Source: Pinus tabuliformis (taxonomy: Eukaryota > Streptophyta > Pinopsida > Pinales > Pinaceae). From it: a DNA stretch of 64,000 nt. The position numbers were made by a program, and so were the translations under genes. The notes below the pieces were generated by a model. That model saw only the letters and a list, made by a program, of their open reading frames with translations, was not told the DNA's origin and searched no databases. Shown piece after piece: positions 1 to 11,377 of this stretch; the stretch's first letter is position 1; every line of letters begins with the position of its first letter. The stretch covers positions 364,657,750 through 364,721,749 of the forward strand of contig CM062814.1 of assembly GCA_031772625.1 (NCBI GenBank). Reading direction: 5' to 3'.

Positions 1-810
1 GTGGCCTCTCTCTGTCAGTTCTTTCTTCCACTTGGAGACTGAGAGCCTCTTACTCATCACTGGTCGAATTCAGTGAGGCAAGTGTCATTGGAGAAGATTC
101 TGGAAGCTTCCATTGTCTCTCCACCTCGTGGAATGACTCTGCCACTTGTCATTTCCCGCTCAACGCACCCTGGTAGTGCATTCAAGTGCGTTGCAATGCA
201 CCTGGCCAGTGTATTTGGGTGCTTTGCAACACAGCTAGCTAGTGGAGCAGCTGAAATGATCCTGATTTGACTAGTTCTGAGCAGTTTCTGGTAGAGAACT
301 TCTGGGAGAAGCTGTAATTTATTGACCTTGTTTCTTTAGGAGCTGGAACAACACTTTTAGGGACTTAGGATCCCTTGGTTTATGGACATTTCATGCTTAT
401 AGCTGTAAGGCACAAAAATGTCTATAACATAGTGGGACATCTCTAACCGCTGATTTTGTTGCAGGAAATCTGGGTGGTTGTAGGAAATCCGTGTCTGCAG
501 GAAGTATGACCACACGAGTTTTTTACAGGAAATTGCGGGACTATTTTGAAGCAAAGAAAATCTATGTAAGATTTCTAGATTATTTGGCGTGATAATTCAA
601 TAAGGAAATAGATAGCTTAAGGAATACTTAAGATTAAGTTAAAATGACCCTTTCTATGTTAGTTTGCATACCTCAAGCATATAGCATCGTTTTGGCCAAA
701 ACCTAGATGATATAACCGAAATAAGCACAATTAGGGGTCAAGGAGAGTTCAAAATGGGAGAGGTAAAGTCTAGGAACGTTGTCAAAATTAGGCAAAACTG
801 GGTCTTAACA
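1..810 (-). mobile_element. Partial LTR (element K), cut by window edge
   Basis: On the minus strand this stretch begins TGTTAAGACCC at position 810, a typical LTR start. It abruptly interrupts recognisable gag coding sequence of element E, which lies at 811 and beyond. The five bases at 811-815 (ctcac) would be the target duplication. The other end is outside the window. I see no coding domain here, and the short open frames are not convincing. The call rests on the sharp junction and the TG start, so a non-LTR insertion remains possible. Confidence 0.45.
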
Positions 811-1900
811 CTCACTCATCCCATCTTCACCTCACATAACTCCTTTTTCATGTCATCATAGTATCTTTGAAATAGATACTTCTTCTTGAAAAGTATCTCG
901 AAATCACTCCAATTTAGCTCCTGTTCTCAAATTCCTCTAACATTATTCACATATTGCCACCAAATGTATGATTTTCCTTTAATACTGAAAGTAGTTATCC
1001 TGGCTTTCAAATTTTCCGAATAATCATGCAATCTAAAAAACTTATTCATCCCAGGCAACCAATCTTCTTCATCTTGTGGATTATTCATTTCTCCATCAAA
1101 TATAAGAGGCTTCTATTTCTTGAATTCCTTTGGAACGTATTGCTTCTCACTAATACTATATGAATGGCGAAGGTGATGAAGATCTTGTCTTTCTATACTA
1201 GGACTAGAATAGACCCCACAGTCATTACCCCTTCTTTCAGGTGTATCTAAGAACCTACTATCTTTGACTATGTCATCCCTGTCAAACTTGCATCCTGATT
1301 GACATTTGCTGCAATATGCCCCATTAGTCCTTGCCTCCTATGCATGAATGATCCTAAGTGTTCCATGTCTCTGCAAATATGATAGGCTCAGGAGGATGAC
1401 TATATTAACTTCCACTTTCTTTTCTTGTGCCCTGGCAAGTCTTTCTTGTGACTGAATGATCATTTCATTATCTTTCTTACAAATTCTGATGTCCATTTTC
1501 AAATTTCTTAATGTATCCGCTATGTCATGGAACTACTCATCTCCATGTTTTTCATATGATCTGTAGGGACAATAATGTGAACTGTAGTCCACCATTTTTC
1601 TTGTCATCTTGATCTTCTTCTTCCTACAAACATGTCATGTCAGATAAACCAAATATAAACATGATCAACATAACTCAGAGAATTTCAGGGGAGGCTATCT
1701 CATCTACAAAATCAATCTAGATTAGCACAAATTATGTATATATAATGAAATCAACATATCAATAATCTCAATATCAACATCATCAACCTATACATGATTT
1801 CACAACTGCAACAATGACCATCACAATTCACACATAATGAGCACATCGATAACTATCATGCATGCATGAAAAACATATTCACCCATCCAGTCCAAGTGTT
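811..1900 (-). mobile_element. Element E internal region: Ty3/gypsy gag fragment
   Basis: Read on the minus strand, about 800-1,130 gives a classic plant gypsy gag core. It has a WLPGMNKFF-like segment, LKARITTFSIKGKSYIWWQ and a KYLFQRYYDDMKKELCEVKMG-like end. This capsid-type region packages element RNA in the virus-like particle. The rest, up to the primer site at 1,901, is the gag N-terminal side and leader, and is poorly preserved. It is a fossil with several breaks. The gag resembles that of element F (46,659-46,913), so E and F are probably related gypsy lineages, perhaps chromovirus-like. Confidence 0.7.
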
Positions 1901-1923
1901 TGAACCCAGGAGGTATGATACCA
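1901..1923 (-). other. Primer binding site of element E (tRNA-iMet type)
   Basis: On the minus strand the site reads TGGTATCA followed by a segment ending CCTGGGTTCA. This is the complement of the 3' end of plant initiator tRNA-Met with a few differences. It lies three bases downstream (minus sense) of the LTR end at 1,927. That position fixes the orientation of E and identifies the adjoining LTR as its 5' LTR. Confidence 0.65.
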
Positions 1924-1926
1924 ATC

Positions 1927-2370
1927 TGTAACCACCCCTCCCATATTTACCCAATTTCCACTGGCCTGCGGGGTAAACATGAGATTAAGAGTTACTATGA
2001 CATGACCTGACCTCCTAGCTCTAGCTAATGAAGTGAGGCCTATAATTGACCATTGAATAACAACTCACAACATTCAACAGGGCTAGAGGGACACTTGGGT
2101 GCTAAAGAAACACCCTAAGTGACCAAACCCTGAGCTCATACTACCTTTTACACAACTTAACCCCCAAATGCATGCATGACAAGGCATCCATGTGGTTGAA
2201 GGCTTCCAATCACACATAAGACTTCATGGGTGTGGCTATGACTCAAAGTTTCCAGTTTAGAGAGTCTGATCCTGAGATCTGAGCCTCAATTCCAGGCTAG
2301 CCTGCAGACCACTGCTAAAAACAACAAGGCTAAACATAAAAACTTGAAGGCATAAATTGGGCTACAATTT
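1927..2370 (-). repeat. Element E 5' LTR, part adjoining the primer site
   Basis: In plus-strand reading the LTR starts TGTAACCACCCC, next to the tRNA-Met primer site. Its other end is at 44,776 and reads GGGGTTGTTACA, so the two ends form matching inverted termini (TGTAAC / GTTACA). Element D separates the two parts. With the 44,212-44,776 part the LTR is about 1.0 kb. Its partner LTR would lie left of the window. Confidence 0.65.
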
Positions 2371-2946
2371 TTTTGATGGTCTTGGACCCGCCAACATTCA
2401 GAGTATCTCCTCGATATAAAGTCCCAACTAGACCTCACACCATTTTGTGTAGGAGTCCCATCTGGTGCGACGACCCTATTTCCATACTCTTAAATATTTT
2501 CCTTAGCTCTTGTTGTTCAACACATGGGAGTCCTATTCTAGTATCTTTGAAAAGCAAGGTGAGTGTGTAATGTAAGTTGTGTCTAGGTTCTCTTACTGCA
2601 AAGGGGGAGAGTAAATTGAGCCTCTAAGTGATAGGTATTAGTACTACCTAGGAAGAGACACACGTGAACCAAAAGGGGTATGTCCAACATCCAATGCAGT
2701 AGTCCACAATGGATGCGATAGTTGTTAAAACTGATGTACAAGGGAAAAAATGTACACCATCGAGTAGAGTAGTCCACACAGATGTACTGATCGTTATAAC
2801 CAGTAAACAAGAAAGGTCTATCTAATATCCAGCAGAGTAGTCCACAAGGATGAGACAATAGTGATAACCAATAAAACACATTCCCAACAATGTAAGTACT
2901 AAAAAAACTGATGTAGTTCAACTATCTTTGTATAGGTGAAACAAAC
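2371..2946 (-). repeat. Element D left (3') LTR, first part
   Basis: This stretch aligns with 41,660-42,240, sharing for example the segment around ccaacattcag and the tandem-like gtagtccacaa segments. Homology stops exactly at the insertion point of element A and resumes at 32,499. The uninterrupted copy on the right reads straight through the corresponding point near 42,245, so it serves as an empty site for A. Confidence 0.8.
2942..2946. repeat. Target site duplication of element A (left copy)
   Basis: The five bases caaac directly precede the A 5' LTR and are repeated exactly at 32,494-32,498 after its 3' LTR. A five-base duplication is the usual size for LTR elements. Confidence 0.85.
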
Positions 2947-3870
2947 TGTTTGGCATGGGATCCCCCAAGGGATGTTTTGGGGCTTAAAGCCCAGATTTTG
3001 ACTAAATCCGATGTAAAGACTCTGCATTTTGTGTGCGTGGAGTGTGAGCTTGTAAATGAGTCATAGGGTTGTCTGCCCTCATTTTTGTAATGTAATGTCG
3101 GCTTTAGAGATCTACCCATGGTCCATGAACCATGGGATTGTATGAATAGAGCAAGGCTCTAAGTTGTAAAGAAGATAGAAGGAAGTCATGAATGAAGGAT
3201 GAAGAATTAAGTCTTATCTAAGTGTAGAGTCGATTCTTGGGTCGTAGAGTAGGAGAAGGCTCTGCAGCTGAGTGTGCAGAGGCCTAGTAGTCTGCAGCTG
3301 ACTGCGCAGGGCGAGTCGAGTCTGTAACCATTGAAGCATTAATACAGAGAAGTTTCACATCAATTCTGTGTATCTATTTCATGTTTTATGCTTTGAGTAT
3401 ACTGGGTATGAATTTCATTTTAACTATTTATATGGTGTGGGAACATATATGATTGTGTTGATTAAGGAAATGTGAGATAAAGTATCCGTTTATGTGAATT
3501 TAACTAACATCTGTAAGAAGAAAAGTAAGATACACAGTGTAATTTGGGAAAATAGCGCAGATCGTTTCCATAGCAGTCTGAAAGCACATCATCCCATGGT
3601 GAGGGCTGCGCAAAGGCGGTTATAATAGATCACAAAGGTATCACAAATAAATATAGTGCGTGAAGTGACCTGCATGAAGGTATTCACAGTTAGACTAAAT
3701 CGACCCTGAGACATCTCGAGGGTGCGGAAATTTTGTTCCAGCATCCCCCCATAATGCTTCGGGTGAGACTTTATTCCGCACACTGCGGGCTGATGTCGAA
3801 AGGGCTAGTAGTGTAGGAATTTATTTGGCTAATTAACTCTGAACCTGGGTCAGGCCCCATCAAGCCAACA
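2947..3870 (+). repeat. Element A 5' LTR
   Basis: It starts TGTTTGG and ends GCCAACA, and aligns along its whole length with 31,549-32,493. A degenerate TATA region lies near 3,150, where the 3' copy has TATAAATA. Downstream of this is a short internal repeat built on gcagctgag/gtgcag (about 3,260-3,315). Confidence 0.85.
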
Positions 3871-3872
3871 AA

Positions 3873-3893
3873 TGGTTCCATTGCCGGGACCGG
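3873..3893 (+). other. Primer binding site of element A (tRNA-Glu type)
   Basis: The sequence TGGTTCCATTGCCGGGACC lies two bases after the 5' LTR. It is the complement of the 3' end of plant tRNA-Glu (TGGTTCCGTTGCCGGGACT) with few differences. The primer assignment comes from memory of the tRNA sequence and was not searched. Confidence 0.7.
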
Positions 3894-4449
3894 AATCTAC
3901 ATAGAGATGTCTGATGTCGTATCATTGGAATCCACTGACAAAAGAAGAGTGGTTATACTGTTATCTTTACATAGAGATCCATGAAATCTTCTTCGCATAT
4001 TTCCCTATTGAGTTGTATGAGTGGATCACGAAGCTAGTAGATAGCCAAGGAAGGTGGAAACTCGATGGTCCTATTGTGTGGACCCCAGAGTTGGTGCGCA
4101 GATTGGAAGCATCGAAGGATCATATCGCGCACGCTGTTGATCACTAGCTCGATCGGATTATAGAAGGATTCATTACTGAGTTTGCGGTAGACACTTCAGT
4201 TAGCTACAATGAGCAGAGTGATGATTTCTCAAAGGACCGCGAGGTAAATACGTAAAGTATTTGAATACTTGTATTAAAATGCTATTATGTGAAAAGAGGG
4301 TTATGTAATTACCTTGATGTTCGAAGCTACATGAAGCAGAAAAACCTACACAAATGAAGGAAGTAAGGGACCAGAGAATAGCCCTTTGATTTCACCTCTG
4401 CAAGGGGATGAGGAAGAGATCATGAAGGTCTCTCTGTAAAGTGCAATCC

Positions 4450-5710
4450 ATTTGATAAGGCAGAGGATTCTGCGTATACCACCCCCACCCACATCGCCAC
4501 TAGCTTCACCACCATCACCTCCATCTTCACCCGTACCACCTCCGCCACAACCGTGCGTCAATTTGGCAAGCATGATAAAGTTTCTTGTGTTTAATGGAGT
4601 GGGAAATGAGGACCCAGACCAATTTTTGTTTGTCATAAAAGCTGTATGGGAAGCAGAGGGAGTTACAGATGAAAATATAAAGAAAGAAATGTTGGTCAGT
4701 TCTCTACAGGACCATGCACTGACCTGGTATATTAAGCATTCTAATGACAATTCGAATGCGGGAATCCCAGATATCCAAGTAGTGCTAAACAGAGAATTTA
4801 GTAGGCTGAAGTCTAAAGCATTATCGATCATTGGGTTCAAAGAAATCACGATGCGACTAGGTGAAACTCCTTGGGATTTGTATCAGAGGCTTAAGTGTAC
4901 AATTCGCAAAGATAATATGAATCTAAAGGATGGACAACATCATGAATGGTTTGCAGCATCGCTAACGGCACATCTGAGTAGCGCACTATCATAGCAGAAG
5001 TTAACGACTTAGGTAGAGACCTTAGAGATCACGATGAGACTGCATGAGACCCCGATGTAGGATCCTAACTTGGGAGTTCAACGGATCCACGCGTAGTTGA
5101 AAAACTTATGCCTTGCGATGTAGAGTCTGAAACAGGACAGGACAGCTTGCCTAGAAGTGCGTGAAGAGGTGTGGTGTGTAAGATGCAAGGGTCAGGGTCA
5201 TGATAAGGACCACTTCCTGGTGTTCACAAATTACCTCTCCAGAGGAGGACCGATGTCGTTAAGACCGAAGGCCCAAGAATGACCTAGTGCAATGCCTGCT
5301 TTGTGGTGCGTGATTTGTCAAATAGGAGGGAAACATGCTACAGAGAACTTCCATTTGTTACAGAAGTATACACAAAATTTGCAACAATTGTTCTGTAACT
5401 TTTGTAGATCAGTGGGACACGATGAGCACACATGTAGAAGCTATGAGTTAATTATGGATAGAACTCTGACCTACAGAGTTCAGGTAGAAATGCGACCCCT
5501 AGACCAAAATATAGGAGTGGCACGAATAGGATTTCAGGGGTGCGAACGAGGCCGAGGTGGAGGAGGACCTGGAAGAGGTCGTGGATAGCTGCTATGCTAC
5601 AATTGTAGAGGGCCGGGACATTATGCCCATGATTGTACGAACCCAACGCATCCATCATGTCTGTATTTTTCTTTTTTTAATCATGAGATGGAAGATTGTC
5701 CTATGTTGAT
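4450..5710 (+). mobile_element. Element A gag region with a series of zinc knuckles
   Basis: A proline-rich start (about 4,480-4,555) is followed by a gag capsid-type domain (about 4,570-4,980) with features such as FLVFNGVGNEDPDQFLF and a DHALTWYIKH-like core. After that come knuckles of the CX2CX4HX4C type: CNFCRSVGHDEHTC near 5,395, CYNCRGPGHYAHDC near 5,595 and CLYCSFFNHEMEDC near 5,660. Two degenerate knuckle-like segments lie near 5,180 and 5,305. A glycine/arginine-rich stretch (about 5,540-5,585) sits between knuckles. Zinc knuckles normally bind element RNA during particle assembly. This region is fossil and broken. Confidence 0.75.
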
Positions 5711-7635
5711 AGCTAGGATACATGACAAGGGAGCGCTACCACCTCCCCTGCCTCAGAACCTATAGATGATGAGGCCTGAGCCACGCGAGGAAGATCCAAA
5801 TGTGAACATTGTGCTATGAAGTGGCATTATGATGGGAGATGACAAAGGCAAACAACCCGAAGATAGTACTTCGGTTCGCAAAGCTCTGTCGAAAGAAGCA
5901 AAGTTTGATTTGGAGTGCACTAAGGAAACCTTCATGGAAGGTAAGAAGAGCTTCGCTGATGCCTCCACTTCAGGAAGTAAAGATATAATAGAGCCGGAGA
6001 TGGACCCATCTATGCTCACGATGTTCTTGGAAGCATGCATGAAGTTACTTTGCGACAGTAAGGTTGTAAAGGGACTACAAGAACTCATTAACAGATGTGC
6101 TGGGACCGTGCCAGGAGAACCATGCGTAGTCCGAAATATTAGAAAGCATAAGACAGGGACAGGGAGAGAAATGAGGTTAACCATGTAGATTGGAGAATAT
6201 GAGATGGACCAAGTAATTATGGATTTAGGATTAGATGCGAATGTTCTGCCAAAGTAGACATGGATGTGCATGGGGAGGCCTACGCTTCAATGGTCTCCTA
6301 TTCAACTGCGAATGGCAAACCAACAAAAAATAATACCGATGGGGTGATTGTAGGGAATCACTGTGGATATTTAGGGAGTGAGCTCGTTAGCAGAATTTGA
6401 AGTAATAGAGATTGTTGATGACAACAATCCTTACCCTACGCTCTTAGGAATTGATTGGGCCACTGACATGAACGGGGTGATTAATCTGAAGAAGCGTAAG
6501 ATGATTTTTGAAAAGAAGTCTCTACACGTATTTATACCCTTGGACACTGTTGAAGGATCTCGCTATACAAAGCTCGTGCGCGACTATGAAAGTGATGATG
6601 ATTTGGACTGCATGTACAAAATAACCACACGAGTGAAAGGTTGGGTAAATCCCATCGTGAATGGATGGATCTCATGGACATGCAAAAGCTCCTATACGTC
6701 AGATTCTGACGAGGAGATAGAGCGATGGTCGAACCGGTTACACGAGGTAACCACACTAAACTGTAATATGATGACAAGATTGTTGCATTGTGTATCGATG
6801 AAAGTGAGGGATTTGCCTACTTATGATGGGTTAAGTGAGGTAGATACCTTCTTGGACAATTTCAAAGGGGGGTGCCGGAAAATAAACGCTTCCAGTCCTT
6901 GAATTGGGTATTGCGTGCTATGCCCATGAGGTGGTAGGGTACGCACAAAGGGAGCTTTGAGGACTAGCGAATGTAGGAGAATTATGCGCATGCGTTTTGG
7001 AAAGCGTAAGATGTGACTAACAGACAAGTATGATGGATGGGATGATCCGCGCGCACACTTGGCCAAGTGGACGAAGGTCTATGGAGAAAATCCACAACCT
7101 GAGTAGGTGCACCTGTTCTGTCATACCGTAGATGTTATACCCATGAATTGGTATATAGAGATGGAGCTCCGCCATGGGACAGGTGAATGGGATATCCTGC
7201 GCGAAGGGTTCATGATGACCTTCAATTTTGAGGATGGATGGTGGCACAACATTGATGAAGTGCTACAAGAGGTAAAAGAAGTTATCTTTAGGATACCAGA
7301 GGAGTCGGTAGAATCAATTCACCCTGAATGGGCTACACAGCTGAGCTGCGCGCTGGAATGTTATAATGTAAGTGCTGAAGAAGAAGACAAAGATCCATGG
7401 AAAATTAACATCCCCAAAACAGAAGGCCATCGTGAGGTTCAAGGACCACAGATTGAGAACCCTAACATAACTGCAATGGTAAAAACGAAGTAGGTGAACA
7501 TTGTTACAGAGGTCGAACCTAAGTTTGCAATGCTCAGTGACTACTGGGACGACGCAAGGTGGATAAGATCACTGAGTTACTCTGCGAGTACCAGGACTTA
7601 TTCCTGACCAAGTTTACGGATTTAAAGGGAATCAC
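5711..7635 (+). mobile_element. Element A protease region and gag-like modules before RT
   Basis: Around 6,190-6,550 is a retropepsin-type region. It includes QVIMDLG-like and NPYPTLLGIDWATDMNGVI segments, the latter typical of the C-terminal half of gypsy proteases. Beyond it, about 6,815-6,960 reads LPTYDGLSEVDTFLDNF followed by a tryptophan-containing segment. About 7,020-7,310 reads DKYDGWDDPRAHLAKWTK and HLFCHTVDVIPMNWYIEMEL. Both resemble gag capsid-type domains. Such modules are not expected between protease and RT, so they are treated as a finding. Domain identity is by eye. This stretch is broken. Confidence 0.55.
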
Positions 7636-8572
7636 TGAAGATTTATGAATCATGAGGATCATGTTAAAACCCAGCACGAAGCTAGTTAAGTAGAGGCCTT
7701 ACCGCTTAAATCTGAAATAAAAGCAAAATGTCCGCGTAGAACTAGACAAAATGCTCGTAGCAGGAATCATTGAGCCGGTGGAAGAATCCAATTGGGTAAG
7801 TCCAATGGTGGTCCAGGAAAAGAAGCAGAAGGATGAGGTAAGAATATGCGTGGATATTAGAAAATTGAATGACGCTTGCGTGCATGATCCATTCCCAACT
7901 GCGTTCATAGATTAGGTGTTGGACAATGTCGGTGGGCAGGAAGCATATTATTTCATTGACGGGTTCTCAGGATACCACCAGATCAAAATCATGCTGGATG
8001 ATAGGAGCAAGACAGCCTTCAGGACTAAGTGGGGCTACTTTCAATACATTGTCATTTCGTTTGGGTTAAAGAAAGCACCGACCATCTTTTTGCGCGTGGT
8101 TGTTGCAGCATTCAAGGAATATATTCACAAGTTCTTGGAGTTTTATTTTGATGATTATACTGTATTTGGGCTGGTTAAGCACCATGTAGCAAGCTTACAA
8201 TTGATGCTAGATACCTGCTGAAGATACCAAATCTTGCTTAACCTAAATAAGTGTACGTTCCTCATTCATTTTTGGAACCTGTTGGGACATGTGGTTTGCA
8301 GACATGGACTGATGGTAGATCTTGTAAAGATTGCAGTGATTTTGAATTTGGAAGCGCTGCGAAGTGTGAAACAGATGCGTGCTACTCTCGAACATACGTG
8401 GTACTACAAGAAGTTCATCAAAAGCTATGCCCAGATCACTGCACCAATGGAAAAGTGGTTGAAAAAATATCTCACATTTTGCTGGAATGATGAATGTAAG
8501 AAAAGCCTAGATGTATTGAAAGAAAAGATGGTCACTGCACCGATTCTGGTCTTCCTGAACTGGGAGGAATAG
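7636..8572 (+). mobile_element. Element A reverse transcriptase region
   Basis: Typical gypsy RT blocks appear in order. These are an N-terminal ELDKMLVAGIIEPVEES-like block near 7,740, KLNDACVHDPFPT near 7,865, YYFIDGFSGYHQIKI near 7,945, a PFGL-like segment near 8,060 and the catalytic block FYFDDYTVFG near 8,140. A LLGHVVCRHGLMVD thumb-type block follows near 8,280. RT copies the element RNA into DNA in the particle. This is a fossil copy. Confidence 0.85.
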
Positions 8573-8960
8573 TTTCATGTCCATGTTGACATGTCGAGTA
8601 TAGCGTTGGGGGAAGTGTTAACACAGGAGGGTGGATAAGGCTTCAATCACCTATAGCGTTCCCAAGTCACAGATTATCTAAAGTAGAAAATAATTATTCC
8701 ACCACTGAACACGAGGGACTGGCTATGGTGTATGCACTCCAGAAATATCAGCACTACTTGCTAGGGGGACACTTCAAAAAGTATACAGATCCTTCCACGC
8801 TAAAATACTTCGTCAATAAGCCTGTGCTAGGAGGGCGCATATGCAGATGACTTTTATTGTTCCAAGAATATGATTTTGAAGTTGTTGTGAATCCTGGATG
8901 ATTGAATGCAGGACCAGATCATCTATCATGCATTGAGATGGGAGAGGAACCTACTAGTCT
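8573..8960 (+). mobile_element. Element A RNase H region
   Basis: Downstream of RT are blocks of the gypsy RNase H type. They include a VHVDMSS-like start, the HEGLAMVYALQKYQHYLLGG-type helix near 8,710, and a YTDPSTLKYF-like segment. The domain removes the RNA strand during reverse transcription. This is a fossil copy. Confidence 0.75.
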
Positions 8961-9119
8961 GGAGGAAGGATTATCTGATGCACAAATCTTTGCTTTGCGC
9001 ATAGCGGATGGAAATTTTTAAGATATAATCCACTTTCTTACGACTGGAACTACGCCAAAAGAGTACTTCGTCCAGTAAAAGAAGGAACTAGTGGTGCACG
9101 CGGTAGATTTCTCTATCAT

Positions 9120-9431
9120 TGTAGGGCATCTATATAATATGGGGAATGATGAGATACTGCGAAGGTATGTACCTGAATTTGAATGAAGTAATATCCTCAC
9201 GGACACTCACAGGGGCACTGCGGGAGGACATTATGCAGGGAGAGCAACCTCACAGAAGATTCTCCATGCAGGGTTTTGGTGGCCGACCCTTCATCAGGAT
9301 TACAAAGCACATTGCAAGGCCTGTGATGTATGTCACAGAATATGTAAACCATCACGGAGGAATGAGATGCCTTTGAATCTACAAATGACGCTGCAGCCCT
9401 TTGAAAAGTGGGTGATTGACTTCATAGGACC
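9120..9431 (+). mobile_element. Element A integrase, N-terminal zinc region (first piece)
   Basis: An H2C2-type region is recognisable: an HRGTAGGHYAG-like start, a segment equivalent to ILHAGFWWPTLHQD, and CKACDVCHR. It is followed by FEKWVIDFIGP, the start of the catalytic core. The element is interrupted here by B, whose LTR begins at 9,432. Further integrase pieces lie at 25,725-26,074 and from 30,802. Confidence 0.75.
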
Positions 9432-10204
9432 TGTTAGAGTTGGTCTGGTCAGCCCTCTGTCAGAGATCAAAGCTCTTTATGCATTTCATTTTTAGGTGTC
9501 CCGCTCCATTCAATCCGTTGCATTCCGTTAGGGGCATGTCATGATCCAAAGGATAAGGTCATGTTAGTCAGTTTCCCTCATGTCTGGCTCCTGCTGGCTT
9601 ATGTCTATGTGTCAAATAATAAAAAATCCATAACAGTCAAGGTCTGGTCCTTCAATGGACAGAAGTCATTTTTGGTTATTAGGTCTAGGGATTGATCACT
9701 TAGGTCTTTAAATATGTCCAACAAAGCCATGCAAGCCAGAGGGAGACCTTATACAGCTATGGTTCAGAAAGCTTCATCATCACCTAAAGAGACATCGACT
9801 CTTCTTCAAAACTCTGTTTTGAAGAAAAGTCAAACAGTGCCATTTATAACAAAATTTTCCAAAAAAGTCACCAGTTGATTTTTCAGAGGTAGTCATGGTT
9901 TCCATGGCTAGATGCTCCTTCATAAAGTCCCTGCAAAGATGTGCCGAAAATTCCATCATTTGAGCCACAGTTTCAAAAAAAAATGAAAAAACAGAGTGCT
10001 TTAAAAGTCAATAAAAAGGTGCAAAACTCAACATTAGAAAGTGGGTTTTTTAAAGAGGAAAAAATCAAACCAGTTTCTCTCAAGCCCATAAATAAATATT
10101 GTGGCCCAAACCAAAGCTATTGTGCCATTGAAGACTTGGAAAGACATTGCAGAAGGTGGGAGAGTGAGATTGGTGAGCGTTTGAGTGAGTTGGGAGGTGA
10201 TTTG

Positions 10205-10350
10205 GGAAGCGCGGCGCACACAGGCAGGAGCGCGGCACACTCACCGCGCGTGACACATACACAGCTAGCCTACCATTGAATGAATACACAGGCATGGCGC
10301 ATATAAGGCGCGCGGTGCACTGGGAAGAGCGCGCGGCGCACATAGTCCAG
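10205..10350. repeat. CpG-rich short motif cluster 1 in element B LTR
   Basis: At least five copies of a motif close to GCGCGGCGCAC(tggg) occur within about 145 bases, for example GCGCGGCGCACA near 10,210, GCGCGGTGCACTGGG near 10,302 and GCGCGCGGCGCAC near 10,330. The counterpart in the 3' LTR (about 21,575-21,720) has several CpG sites changed to TpG or CpA, the usual mark of decay at methylated cytosines. Confidence 0.7.
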
Positions 10351-10694
10351 CGGCCCAAAAATGGTGCCAAAACACTTCAATAGTTGGGAAAAGTGATCAA
10401 ATCGACAGTTAGGCCTTGAGACATCCCCGCCCATCAAATATTTGTCAAGAATATGCTATTTTTGAAGAGGTTTAATGATATCCAAAGCACAATGGTCAAC
10501 CATAAAAATTCACCAAGTAAAACAATGGATGGGGTTGCAAGTTTGCATTGATATCACCAAGGTCTTGCTCCTCTCCCCTTGTCCCATCACTCCGCATCAT
10601 TTTCACCTCCATTCGATCATGATTCTTATAGAAAACACACTAAAACCTACTTAAAATTCCATCCCGTATTTTGCAAGCAAAAATGGTGTCATTT

Positions 10695-10845
10695 GACCGC
10701 GCATGGCGCACACACAATGTGGCGCGGTGCACTCAGGGTGCGTGATGCACTGGAAGCCTGGCCACAATGTTAACAATACAATGGCGCGGCGCATACCCGG
10801 TTCGCAGCGCACTGGGCAAAGCGCGCGGCGCACAGGCCTGTGATC
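10695..10845. repeat. CpG-rich short motif cluster 2 in element B LTR
   Basis: A second group of the same motif family is spread over about 150 bases: GCGCATGGCGCAC, GCGCGGTGCACT, GCGTGATGCACTGG, GCGCGGCGCATACC and GCGCGCGGCGCAC. The 3' LTR equivalent is about 22,060-22,205, again with CpG loss. Further single copies occur near 12,990 and 13,320-13,360. Their role is unknown. They could be regulatory or simply amplified short repeats. Confidence 0.65.
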
Positions 10846-11377
10846 CTAAAAAAGCACCAAATCTCCCAGATTTTTTTAAATTGGCTCTCATCATAGCAAA
10901 ATGCCCATAAATATTTTCACCACTGATCCTAAACTGAAAGAAAAAACATGTTTTGATGGCCATGAAATTAAAAGGAAATTTTTATTAAGAAAACAAAAAA
11001 TGACACAAAGAGGGACAAAGAACTAGGGTTTTGCTATAGTAACATGATGTCTTGATATGCTCCTATCCTATCTCTATCTGTTAAATTTTCCTCAGGAAAG
11101 TTTTCCTAATAGTCACCCTAGCTGCATTCGTAAACATATCCCTTTGTCCCCTTTACTCCTATAGCTCAAAATGTTCTTAACCCTACCTCATCAAAACCAC
11201 ACCCCAAAAACTCCCAAATCCCTGATAAATTTCCCCTCTAAACACCTATCCCTATTTCATCATTCCCCTCCTGATACTCCCTATTTTATTGTCCCCTTGG
11301 TGACAGATTTGGAGGGCATCTATCAGTTCAGTGGGTTCAAAGGGCAACGAAGAAATTCAGGGTACAAACAGTAGTAA

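Noticed and set aside
2583-3119. Two minus-strand open frames (112 and 65 codons)
   Set aside because: They run through the D LTR and across the A LTR junction, have low-information composition and match no domain.
10034-10370. Cysteine/arginine-rich frames on both strands
   Set aside because: They arise from the CpG-rich motif cluster of the B LTR. Open frames on both strands over GC repeats are expected by composition.
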